Shown here: positions 22,742-33,697 of the stretch, one piece after another
Position numbering within the stretch: the stretch's first letter is position 1
Layout of the letters: every line of letters starts with the position of its first letter
The notes under the pieces: model-generated
Database searches by the model: none
What the model was told of the DNA's origin: nothing
Seen by the model: only the letters and a program-made list of their open reading frames with translations
Translations under genes and position numbers: made by a program
Source: Cystobasidium ongulense
Taxonomy: Eukaryota > Basidiomycota > Cystobasidiomycetes > Cystobasidiales > Cystobasidiaceae
Reading direction: 5' to 3'
NCBI GenBank assembly: GCA_022835595.1
Contig: BQUP01000001.1
Location: forward strand, 1,736,001-1,800,000
Length of the DNA: 64,000 nt

Positions 22742-25700
22742 TCACTGATCAGGAAAGTCAAAGGTCAGCTAGCAAATCTACGCCCACTGGAAGTGTCGGA
22801 ACTTACCATGAAATACATCGTGTTCTCAAGATTGACGTGAATGTTTCTGAGCCTCTCTCGAGCAGCTTGTAGTTTCTGGTCGCGGAGAGCAGTCTCTTTT
22901 CCGCTTGAAAGCTCGGAGAATATGACAGACTGATCATCGTCGATATCTGCACCGATGTGAGCTCTGGCCCGCGTAGCAACGTGATGAGCGAAGTACGCAG
23001 GAGACACGATGGATACAGAGCGTGTAGAGCGGGGATAGATGTAAGCCAGATTATTGGTGAGTTGCTGAATAACATCGGGCCCCATTTTGTTTTCGTCGAC
23101 CAGGACCGAATAGTGGCATGGTCGCGAAGTGCCAAGAAGACCGCCGTGCGACATGAGATACTGCAAGATCAAGTTAGCGACTGCATTTTACTGAGACTAT
23201 TGGTAGATCCGAAACATACAAAGTCAAACTCGGTTGGGTGTACTATGTCCAGATCTATAACTGTACCGGCACGAACATTTCCAGAACGATCACCACCACT
23301 AGCAGTGCTAGGGAAGAAGCCTGCGGAGGAGCACACACGAGTCATGCATTTATCACTCTGAAAGCTTCCGAAATAGCTCACGGATATGATGGCGCTTAGC
23401 GCAGATGATATATGTTACGGGCGGGTTGAAAGAAGGATCGATTGTTGCACATGCGCCTGGGATACGGTAAAGATTGTCAATGAATGTAGGGCATGCAACA
23501 ATTCGAGCTAAGAGATACTCACGCTTCAAAGCTCTGATTTCTTCGCGCGCTACTTGGGTATACTGTCCCTCAGAGACACCATCGCGGTAGAAAATAATCC
23601 TTCCAGGCTTTTGTTTAGTCTGCTTGTAGAATTTCTTGATGAGAACGATAGCCATCTCTTCTAGATCTTGGATAATTTCTGTCCTAGTAGGCTGTGCACG
23701 AGTTTGAGTAGAGTAGGAGAGAGCTTGAAGATCGTGAGAAGCCACGAGTGCAGCAGTTGAAGGGGCAACAGATCCAGGACCTGGATGGCCGACGCTGAAA
23801 CAATGAACCATAGCAGACATTAGTCGCCGTCTGAGCGGAGCGACATGGTGCATAGAGTAGCTCACTCGGCACCAAAGATTATAGTAGGGACTTTCTCAAA
23901 ACCATCAACAAGCCCTTTCGGAACTACCTGGTTAATACCATTTAGTTTTACGTTGACTTTCAAGGCCACGTTCTGATAGTATTGCTGCTTCGCGCTTCGC
24001 ACTTTCTCTGCAATAGTAATGCGGTCAGTCAAGGTCGAATCTTGATGTATTCGGGGTATGCAGCTTACCTATCACTAGATTTTGGGTAGCAACACCGAGC
24101 GCTACATCACCAACTTGCTTGATAACAGGATACTGTCGAGAGTTCTTTTGTGGAACCTAGTACAAGGTTTACGAAACGAACTTCAGCCGTCCCAGCGATT
24201 CGAGTGATGAAGATCAGAGAAGGCTTACATAGGTAAGAATGAGCTCGGGAGGCTGCTGAGGAGTGTATCCTGCTTCTTGACAAGCCCTAACGAAAGCACC
24301 CTTAACGTCCATCTGAAAGTCCAGAAGCGGTCGATGGTCAGGTCAGGTGAAAGTCTGTTCACTGATGTGCCCTTTTGAGTTCGGACAGAGCTAGATACTT
24401 ACAGTATCTCCGGCGTAAAATATGGCAGGTTGAGAATTGGCAATTTGGATACCTATGCAGATCCAGGCATCAGCAGCTGACCACGCCGAAGTTTTGAGAT
24501 CCTGACTCACCCCAGTCTTTGCAAGCTTGAGCAAAGTTAGTAACTGACTGCTGGGCCGCCGCAAGCGGGAAACTACGTAGGATAAAGCCAGTCATTTAGC
24601 CAAGTCATTTAGAGCTGCCGAGAATCAAAGGAGACTGGGCACTTACCCTGGGTCGCGTCCGCCGGCTCCTCTTTCTTCAGTAAACACAACGACAACCCAT
24701 CTCAAGAATTTAGTCTTCCCAGTAGCGGCTTTGCCTCTAATGTCCCATTGTCCGTCGGTAGGCCGAGTAATTGCTTCACCACCGCGGCGGCTGATAGTAG
24801 AGGTAAGAAATGAGGCAGAATATCGAAGAGTCAGCTTCCCTCCGAATATAGCCTAAAAAATGGGCTAGGTCGATGAAAGATCGAAGAAACTCACTCGGCA
24901 AAGGCCAGTGTAGGAGGGTCAAGCAATCGAGCTTTGACCTGAGCTGGAGTCTGGTCAAGACCGAATTGCCATTCTTGCAATAATGGAGACTGAGCTAGAC
25001 CGAGATAATTGAAACCCTCTCTGATGAGGCGCAATCTCTGAGCGGGTGGTTGGGTGGTGACTGGTGGAGCATGAAGCCACATGTTGAGCTCATGTGTCCG
25101 TAAGACAAGGACAGAAACTCACACTTGAGAGCTTGAGCAACTTGATCAGGCGCGAGCTTTTTCGTGTATTTGTTACCCCTTTCAACTGTACATATCTCCA
25201 TTGGGTAAAAGGCTTTCTTGGAGACCTGGACGCACGGAAGGGCGGGGAACCGAAGCGTGTAGTTGTATGTTGTCTGGAAGTATTGTGCAATAGAGACTTC
25301 CCTGCCTTCATCGTTTTCGAACATGAAGGCTGAGGCTGGAACTTTCGACAGAGCACGAATCTTGAACTTTTTGACTCGAGTCGCCCTGCCGTCAACTGCG
25401 TTGAGAGACTTAGTGCTGATCAGGAGACCCTTACAGAATCGTTCGAGCTGGAGACGCGATCTATCCATGGCTCTAGCGACCTCAGAAGGATCTCTCAAAC
25501 GCATGAATCGGGTAGCTACTTGAACGAGATCACCAGACTGCAGCCAGCGGAAAAGATGATCAGTCAGGATTCACTATAAGTTGGTTGGAAAGTATAAATT
25601 ACTTGGATGAAGGCCATCGCAGTGCGATCCATGTTTACGATGAGTTTCTGAGCAGTTGGGCGTATAGAGGTAAAGTAGCCTCCCCACATTTCGACTGCGG

Positions 25701-27033
25701 CAGAATTTGATGGTTGAGGATTAGCCACAGGAACAAAGGCACGCGTACAAGCTATCAGTAAGTGACTTACGTCCTCCACTCAGTTCATAAGGTCGTTCTC
25801 CGTCTCTTGGAGGAGGATAAAATGACTGTCCTTTCGAGGCATAGGTCATAGACGGTGTATGTCGAAGCAATACATTGAGAGCTACGAGAAGTGAGACAAA
25901 TATAGTCTCAGTACTTCATGCTGCGCTAAAATTGTTTCGCAATTATGGGTGATAAAGTTGACTCACCATTGATTGCCATTAAAACGCTGATCAATCGAAC
26001 AGTAAGTTGATAGTGCATAGAGCCAGAGAGAGAGAGGCCAGTAGGCTGAGAAATCTAGGTGCGGCTTACCTGCTGGAGGAGGCAGTGGTCCCACTCAGAA
26101 AAGGTCCTAATTCGCCCAAATTAACAGTAGCGACCGGTTTGATCTATATCACCCCACCGCATTAGATCTTGACGAGTGCAAGACTTTTGATCTGAAAGCA
26201 AAGCTTCACTCACAGAAACATTGAAAGTCCTCCCTTTGGGCTCCTGACCAGGTCGAGGAGGTCTGTCTGAATCGGGCACGAAAACGTCTGTGGAGGCTCC
26301 GACCTCTGGAATCGGAAGAGCTGAGGGGGTGTATCTGAAGATATGACGGATGACGAAGGCGTGCGATTTGGAAGACCGTCCGTAGTTGGGAGATATAAGT
26401 CAATTGTCGAAGAATTCAGTCAGTCAACATGCTCAAATCGAGCAGGAAGACACGAGATTAGCCATACACATTCTTTCTGCCTGATTAATCAAAGTGCATG
26501 GTCAGCGATATCACAAGCCTGCGCTTATGGCACTAGGTCTGCTCACCATCATAAACAGCTGGGAGGCCTCCAAAAAGATTGAGTTGGGTCATTCGATTAA
26601 AGACTTGTCTGTTGACTTGTGCTGGGACATCTGGAATGATAGTGACCTGTGCGTTGTAATGCGAAACACGGCATTTAGCACCAGGCAAGGGACTGAGGTA
26701 CTAATCAAGGGTACTTACATCGTAATGACACACCTGAAAGAATAAGGTAATAGGGAATGTCAGCTTATACTGCGAACATTCAGAGGCTTCCATCGGACAA
26801 CTGCCATTTTAAGGCTTGCACATCGGACATAAGAGCCTCCGGGCAGAGGAAGTACTGGACACTCACATTGAAGTTAGGCATAGTCTTTACCTGAAAGGCA
26901 TTTGCGAGAACCATCAAACGCTGGCCCGCGCTGTAAGGGAAGAAGTCAGAAATCGTGTCTTGGAGCTTTTTATAACCGAGGCCTTGACTTACACACCAGG
27001 GCCAGGACGGCTCATGGGTTGTAGATCAGCCAT
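22742..27033 (-). CDS. AGO: Argonaute A (slicer-type, RNA silencing)
   Basis: Guide-RNA-binding endonuclease of RNA interference. I could splice it completely: 23 exons from 26993-27033 to a last exon holding only the stop codon (22742-22744), summing to 868 aa in one frame. Domains: N domain about 20-150, L1, PAZ about 230-350 (GNKYTKKL end), MID about 410-560, PIWI about 560-866. The catalytic tetrad is present: Asp601 (FGADVGHPG), Glu640 (RTEIIQDLE), Asp672 (IIFYRDG), His809 (PAYFAHHV). The guide 5'-phosphate pocket is also present: Tyr533, Lys537, Gln549, Lys570, Lys574. Exons 3, 5 and 8 are only 15, 13 and 20 nt. A TATA-like box lies about 150 bp upstream. The neighbour upstream is a close paralogue with the same exon plan. 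Confidence 0.97.
22745..22806 (-). other. last intron of Argonaute A, directly before the stop codon
   Basis: A 62-nt intron with donor GTAAGT after codon ATG of the terminal YFM and acceptor GATCAG, followed at once by TGA. If retained, translation continues 13 residues beyond Met868 (VSSDTSSGRRFAS). The paralogue has an intron at the same place. Confidence 0.75.
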
Positions 27034-28145
27034 TTTTGAGCTGGAGTAGGTTGGAGCTTTTGTGTTTTAATGTGAGTGGAGATTCGTTTGCGAAGTGTGC
27101 TAGCTTTGAGGCTCTTCGAATGGAAGGAAGTGGTTTGAAAAAAAGCAGAGCAGAGATACAACTCGACAATTCAAGCTGGCTTTTATAGTAACAAAATTGG
27201 AAGGCTGGAAGGTATACTTCTTCCAAGCTTCCAGGCTGAGTCAAGCACACTTTCCAATCCCTTCTGTGGATATGTGGATATTTCCATCATACCCGCTTCC
27301 CTTCTTGAAGTGACTTCCTCAAGCGGAGTTGTATTCTAGCTAAAGAAAGGGTATTATTTGCTAGCCAAGTTAAAGGATAGATCTGCAAAACTTCAGTAAA
27401 CCATGTCGGCATGTCAGCATCAGCAGAAGAGGCCTCGCGATACAAGAGTTGGGCCTTCTTGTGCAGGAAAGTCTCTTCATTCACCGCAGCAAGGGCTATG
27501 CGAGTTCAGTATAGGCCTTGGGGACCAGAAAGTGCATCGCTTGTTTGTTGAAGTGTAACCCATGGAGTTTCTAGAGTGGATTGCGTGCACTAGCTTCGAA
27601 GGCCTGCGACAACGATTCACGCAAGTGTGATGCCGAGACCGGAGGCCCAACGTATGACATATGACAGCCACGAACTGACCCTGCGAGAGGTGGGTGCTCG
27701 CTGCGTAGCGAGTGCCCTGCTTGGCGATACTGGACTGAAAGAGAGCCATGGACGTGCTTCCATACTTGACCGCAATGGAAGGTGATCGAGCATTTTGTAC
27801 ATGCAAGCAGGCCTTGGGCGAGGATGACACATTGACACGCAAAAGGATACGCTGTAGACACAATTGCATCGATACTTTGTAGATTTTTCATAGTGATTAT
27901 CTCTGAGCTAAAGACAGACAACAACGAAAAGCGTTTATACGAAAATAAATGTGGTTGGGGAGGTACAGAGGGGACTTATAATGTACTCTGTGACAAATGC
28001 AATAGGAAGGAAGTGTACCTCGCCACCTTCTATCCGTCATCTTTACAGTCTAGCTTCGTCCAATACGAGAACTAACGTGTCTTCCTACAGGTGCTGCAGG
28101 CCACCGTCAATCTTGCATTACATATGCAATAGAAACACCGCTCAA
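27034..28145. other. region between the two Argonaute genes
   Basis: About 1.1 kb with the Argonaute A promoter (TATA-like element at 27181-27188) and the 3' flank of Argonaute B. Two overlapping minus-strand open frames (27477-27869 and 27571-27924, 130 and 117 codons) have no recognisable domain. The second has closely spaced cysteines (CQC, CTKC) but no convincing signal peptide. I do not call a gene. Confidence 0.5.
27162..27188 (-). promoter_or_regulatory. core promoter of Argonaute A (TATA box CTATAAAA)
   Basis: These 27 bases are identical to 32808-32834 upstream of the paralogue, within otherwise diverged flanks. On the minus strand they read CTATAAAAGCCAGC and on to GTCGAG. The TATA-like octamer is about 150 bp before the start codon, a sensible distance for a leader. 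Conservation after duplication suggests function. Confidence 0.7.
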
Positions 28146-31100
28146 TCACTAGAAGAGAATTCTTGATTAGCCGAGTCAGTTGAAGGCGAGGGATACGTAA
28201 ATTGCTCACCATGAAATACATAGAGTTTTCCAGATTGACATGGATGTTTCGAAGCTTGTCTCGTGCACCTTGCAACTTCTGGTCTCTAATGGCTGCTTCT
28301 CTTCCACTTGACAGCTCTGAGAAGATCATGGACTGATCATCATCGATATCACCTCCGATATGTGCTCTTGCCCGAGTGGCCACGTGATGGGCGAAGTATG
28401 CAGGAGAGACGATGGAGACGGAGCGAGTTGAGCGTGGATAGATATAAGCAAGATTGTAAGTCAACTGCTGAAGGACATCTGGCGACATTTTGTTCTCGTC
28501 AATCAAAACTTGATAGTGGCATGGCCTCGAAGTGCCTAGAAGACCACCATGAGACATAAGGTACTACAAAAGTAGGTCGTTGAGTCAGCAGAGAACACGT
28601 CGTACAGTACCAGCATGAGACCCATCTTACGAAATCAAAGTCCGTAGGGTGAACGATGTCACGGTCAACAACAGTTCCAGCTCGAACGTTGCCAGATCGA
28701 TCTCCACCGTCTGCAGTACTCGGGAAGAAGCCTACGCAAGGTCAATTGTAAGTGTGAAGTCTACTACGCAGCAGACCATCGAGCCGACTCACGAATATGA
28801 TGGCGCTTGGCGCAGATAATATAGGTCACAGGTGGGTTGAATGAAGCATCAATCGTAGCGCAGGCGCCTGGAATAGATGAAGATCGTTAGTAAGTGCAAG
28901 GCGGGCAGAATTTAAGCTACGCAATACTCACGTTTCAGAGCTCTTATTTCATCACGCGCCACTTGCGCATACTGACCCTCAGAAACGCCATCTCGATAAA
29001 AGATGATTCTACCAGGTTTTTGCCTGGTCTGCTTGAAGAACTTTTTAATGAGGACGATAGCCATTCCTTCCAAGTCCTGGATAATCTCTGTTCTACTTGG
29101 CTGAGCTCGAGCTTGAGTTGAGTAGGACAGGCCGCCTAGATCGTGTGATGCTACGAGAGCTGCAATCGACGGGGCTGCAGAACCTGGTCCTGGGTGACCA
29201 ACACTGACAGAAAGGAAGTCGACATCAGAACGGTGACGTGAGACACATTCTTAGAAAGAAATGCTTACTCGGCACCGAAGATAATGGTGGGTGTCTTCTC
29301 GAAACCAGGCGCTAGGCCACTCTTGATAGTTTGGTTGACTCCATTCAGTTTGACGTTCACTTTGAGCGCGACGTTTTGGTAGTATTGCTGCTTTGCAGTT
29401 CTGACTTTGGCTGTGATGAAGGAAGAGGAAGTTCAGTACTAAGGTACCCTCCATTTTTCTTCCAAACTCACCTATGACCATGTTTTGCGTGGCAACACCT
29501 AGTGAGATATCACCGACCTGCTTGATGACAGCATATTGTCTCGAGTTCTTTTGCGGAACCTGTAGAAAGGAATAGAGTTAGTTTGCATTGGATATAGAGG
29601 GTGTACAGCGACAAGAGCTATATGACCTACATAAGTAACGATTAATTCGGGAGGCGTCGAGGGTGTATAGCCGGCTTGTGTGGAAGCGCGGATGAAAGCG
29701 CCTCGGACATCCATCTATAGTGTATGAAGCGCAGTCAGCGTCTGCAGAGTTGCTAGTTGCACGCTAGCGAAGCCTACGGTATCACCAGCGTAGAAGATGG
29801 TAGGCTGATTGGTGCCGATCTGAATACCTGAAATGACATTGCACAAGTCAGCACAAGATTGCCACGAGGGTAGAGAGCATTGAATTTCATCTATGACTCA
29901 CCCCAATCTCTGCAAGCCTGTGCAAAGTTGGTAACAGACTGCTGGCAAGCAGCAAGTGGGAAGCTAGAATGAGAGGCACTCAGTTAGGCATCTCTCTCGA
30001 TTGCATATAAACAGGGTGAAGCCAGCTGCTTACCCGTGATCACGTCCACCAGTCCCTCTTTCTTCCGTAAAGACAACGACAATCCACCTCAAAAATTTGG
30101 TCTTCCCAGTTGCAGATTTTCCTCTAATATCCCATGAACCGTCCGCAGGTCGAGTGGCTGTTTCAGCATTGCTTCGGCGGCTGTAAAGCAAAAAAGAAAC
30201 ACGGACATTCACGAGGTCAGCATACTTCGAGACTAGCTCGGAACGCAAATAAAGCGTACTCGGCAAATCCTAGGGTTGGAGGGTCAAGCAAGCGAGCTTT
30301 GACTTGAGCAGGGGTTTGATCTAGTCCGAATTGCCAGTCTCGTAGAACCTCTGAGCGAGCTAAGCCAAGGTAGCCTAGGCCTTCACGAATGAGTTGTTGT
30401 CTTCGGGCAGGCGGTTGGGTTGTGACTAGTGGTGAAGGTACAACATGATTCAGGATAAGCTGAACTTCATTCTTAGTAAACATCTGAGACTCACACTTCA
30501 AAGCTTCAGCGACTTGATCCGGCAAAAGTTTCTTCGTATATTTATTGCCACGTTCCACAGTGCAAACTTCCATAGGATACCACGCTTTCTTCGTGACCTG
30601 AACGCAAGGTAGGCCGGGGAAGCGAAGAGTGTAATTATAGGTAGTCTGGAAGTAGTTTTGGATCGACACTTCTTGACCCTGATCATTTTCGAACATGAAC
30701 AGAGATGCCGGCACTCTAGAAAGTGCTCTAATCTTGAACTTCTTGACGCGGGTCGCTTTCCCGTCCGTTGCGGTGAGAGACCTGGTGCTAATCTGCAAAC
30801 CTTTGCAGAATCTTTCTAGTTGTAGACGGGAACGGTCCATTGCTCTAGCGACTTCGGAAGGATCCCTCATTCGCATGAAACGTGTGGCCACTTGAACCAA
30901 GTCACCCGCCTGCACAAGAACGAAGCCGATCAGTCAGGGTTTTTCCTTGGTATCAGATCAGCAGTGCTAGTAAAGTCACCTGGATGAACGCCATAGCTGT
31001 TCTGTCGATGTTTACGATGAGCTTTTGAGGAGTCGGCCGGATGGAGGTAAAGTAGCCTCCCCACATTTCGACTGTAACAAACAAAACATAGGTGACATCA

Positions 31101-32667
31101 GCTCAATAGGATGGAAGGTATTCTATGAAGGAACAGATAACTCACGTCCTCCAGAGAGCTCGTATGGTCTGTCCCCATCTCTAGGAGGAGGATAGAAAGA
31201 CTGTCCCTTTGAAGGGAAGATTTGAGCGGGCGTGTGTCGGAGCATCACGTTGAGAGCTGAAAAGGTGGAAATAAACAGATTTATCAGGAAATATTTCATC
31301 CGTCACGACGAGGAAGAACATACCATTGATGCCCATAAGAATACTAAGGACGATGAGCGGATAGTGAGGCAGGGAAAGAAGAGGGTACAATAACGAAAGC
31401 AATTAGCAAACAAGGCAACTTGAGACAAAAGTTGCAGGAGTTGGAAATCAGTACACTTACTTTCCGGTAGCTGAAGCTCGACCTTGGAGGAAGAGGCCCA
31501 GCTCATGAAGATTGACTTGGTTTACAAGTTTGATCTGAGTTATCGAAAGTTAAAGCAAGAAATAACAAAGTGCAATCAGTATGAAGTATAATTAAACGAA
31601 AGAAGAGATCAGGGAGGGTGTTCTACGCTTACAGACACGTTAAAAGTACGGCCTCTTGGTTCTTGTCCGGGTTTCGGGGGTCTGTCGCCATCAGGCATAA
31701 AGATGTCTGCAGATGCAGAGTCGACTGGTAGACGTGCAGGGGTGTAGCTGTGTGAATGAAAGCAGGGGACAGAGGCAGAAATTGAAGGGAAAAGTCGATG
31801 ATAGGACGGAACAGGAAGAAGGAAGGAAAGAAGTAAAGTGAAAGTACAAAAGCAATCAGTATAATGCAATTGTAGATTAAATGAGCAAAGTGCGTTTCCT
31901 CTTACATATTCTTTCTACCTATTAAGGCAAGACAAGTAGGAAGACGATCAGCATGAGAGTAATGTCCAGGAAGAAGCATGAAGATGAACGTATTACTCAC
32001 CATCATAGACAGCAGCAATGCTTCCGAACATGTTAAGCCTTTGCATTTGAGTGAACACCATTCGGTTGACCCGAGCTGGTACCTCTGGAGTGATTGTAAC
32101 CTGCAGTATGGGAAATTGATGATTTTCAAGACAAATGGGCGATAAGAAGGTATCGATAATGAGTGAAGATTGAAAGCGTGGGTGGGTGATATTATATGGG
32201 AAAGTGTGGATGGTCAAAGGATTAAAGATTGTGAAGGAGGGTCGGGATGATCGGGAACAAGACCATTAGTGACGATAAACATGATGGACAGGTGTAGGGT
32301 GCAAGCTTACGTCGTAGTGGAGTACCTATAAATGTAAGAACCGACGATGTAAGAGTCAGATGAGGATTACAAGTCAGCTCATCCATCTGACAGCGCTTCC
32401 CACGCTCATCCTGCATGCTGGTGCTACTTGTCCGACAGCGAGCAACGCGGCGTGGGAGTGGTGAACAAAGGTGAGAGAGAGGAGCTGGCACTCACATTAT
32501 AGTCTGGGAGAGCTCTGACTTGGTATGCATTGGCAAGCACCATCACTCGTTGTCCAGCACTGGCGACATGCACTATTCAGCTTGCATGTCCGACACGCCT
32601 GCATGGTCTGCTTGGAGTCCACTTACACTCCCTCTCCGGGACGACGCATAGCCTGAACGTCGGTCAT
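28146..32667 (-). CDS. AGO: Argonaute B (slicer-type, RNA silencing)
   Basis: Tandem paralogue of Argonaute A with the same domain order and the same exon plan. Exons I measured match exactly in length (PAZ exon 30495-30909, 415 nt; PIWI exon 28932-29203, 272 nt; last large exon 28210-28563, 354 nt), as do the 15-nt and 13-nt micro-exons near 32310 and 31910. Length is therefore about 870 aa. It starts MTDVQAMRRPGEGV. The catalytic Asp (FGADVGHPG), Glu (RTEIIQDLE), Asp (IIFYRDG) and His (PAYFAHHV) are all present, as are the MID residues in SRQYAVIKQ and VATQN. The stop codon again sits alone after the last intron. Differences from A concentrate in the N domain and the MID loop. Both copies should be active. 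Confidence 0.97.
28149..28209 (-). other. last intron of Argonaute B, directly before the stop codon
   Basis: A 61-nt intron (donor GTGAGC after the codon for the final Met, acceptor TTCTAG) followed immediately by TGA. Retention would add about 45 residues to the C-terminus. It is at the same position as in Argonaute A, so it predates the duplication. Confidence 0.75.
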
Positions 32668-33697
32668 GATGGCCGCAAGCCTAGAGTTGGTTTATAGTGA
32701 GCTATAGTCTTGCTTGCTTGTCGTCGAAGAGTGGAGGGTAGTGATGGGAGCTTGGGAGAGTTCAAGAGAGAGAAGAGTGCATGAAAGAAAGCAGAGGAGA
32801 GATGCAGCTCGACAATTCAAGCTGGCTTTTATAGCCCTTCGAGGATGGCTGGCTGGCTGGATGGATTGCTGCTGCTTCTCGCTGCTCTGTATGCTTCCCT
32901 TCCCTTCTGCTGCTTTGCCTCTTCGGCCTGTCACGTTCACGTTGCAGCGGAGAAGAGAAGCGAGAAGCAATGTAAAGTGAGATAAGAGTGAAAGTGAGAG
33001 GCAAGTCGCAGAAGGAAACAAGCAAGCCGACTATGTTCTGCGTATCCTCAGCTCTTCGACATCGCCTCGTCTTCCCTTTTCTTCTGTCCCAGCAGTCTGC
33101 ATTTACGCGACAATTGGCAGAGATAGGGTGGAAGAGAAGGAAGACCGGAAGACAGGTTGACAGACAGAAGAGAAGGATTCCTTCTTTACTTGTCACCGAG
33201 TCAGCTGTGGCTTAGTGAAGGACATCAGAGGCTTCCAGTTCCAATGGCTCGGTGGCACCCTGATTTCGGACCGACTGCCAACCTGGACGTCGACTTCGAA
33301 TATATCTCGATTTCTGTTTCTATACTATCACAGCAGGGTCTATCTCACAAATGAGGGCATTGTTTTCACATTACTTCACATGATCATCACCACGAATCCT
33401 CCAAACATCCTGCTTCCCCTTCCAATATAGGATTCTCCTGCACAAGCATGCTTCTTCCGAACTTGGAAATACTTCTAGCGCTCATTGATTCGTTTCAACG
33501 CCCTCGCCGAAGTTGGTTTGTTTGGTCTATCTTCTGCAAATTCACATACTTCACACCTTTCACTTGTTTCCTTCCCCTTGGCTCGTGAAGTGTTTATTAT
33601 ATAAGGATGCTCTTCTTATCCGTTCCGCAGAAAGAAGCGTGAATATCTCGGAAAGATCTCTCTTTCCCCTGCAAAACATATTTATGGGATCTGGCAT
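32668..33697. other. intergenic region upstream of Argonaute B
   Basis: About 1.03 kb with the Argonaute B promoter and leader (TATA-like element at 32827-32834) and the 3' flank of the D-amino-acid oxidase gene. Short open frames on both strands carry no motif, and the 32.7-33.2 kb part is purine-rich on the plus strand. Confidence 0.5.
32808..32834 (-). promoter_or_regulatory. core promoter of Argonaute B (TATA box CTATAAAA)
   Basis: Identical over 27 bases to 27162-27188. The TATA-like octamer is about 160 bp before the start codon. Beyond this block the two upstream regions share only short patches such as AAAGCAGAG. Confidence 0.7.
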
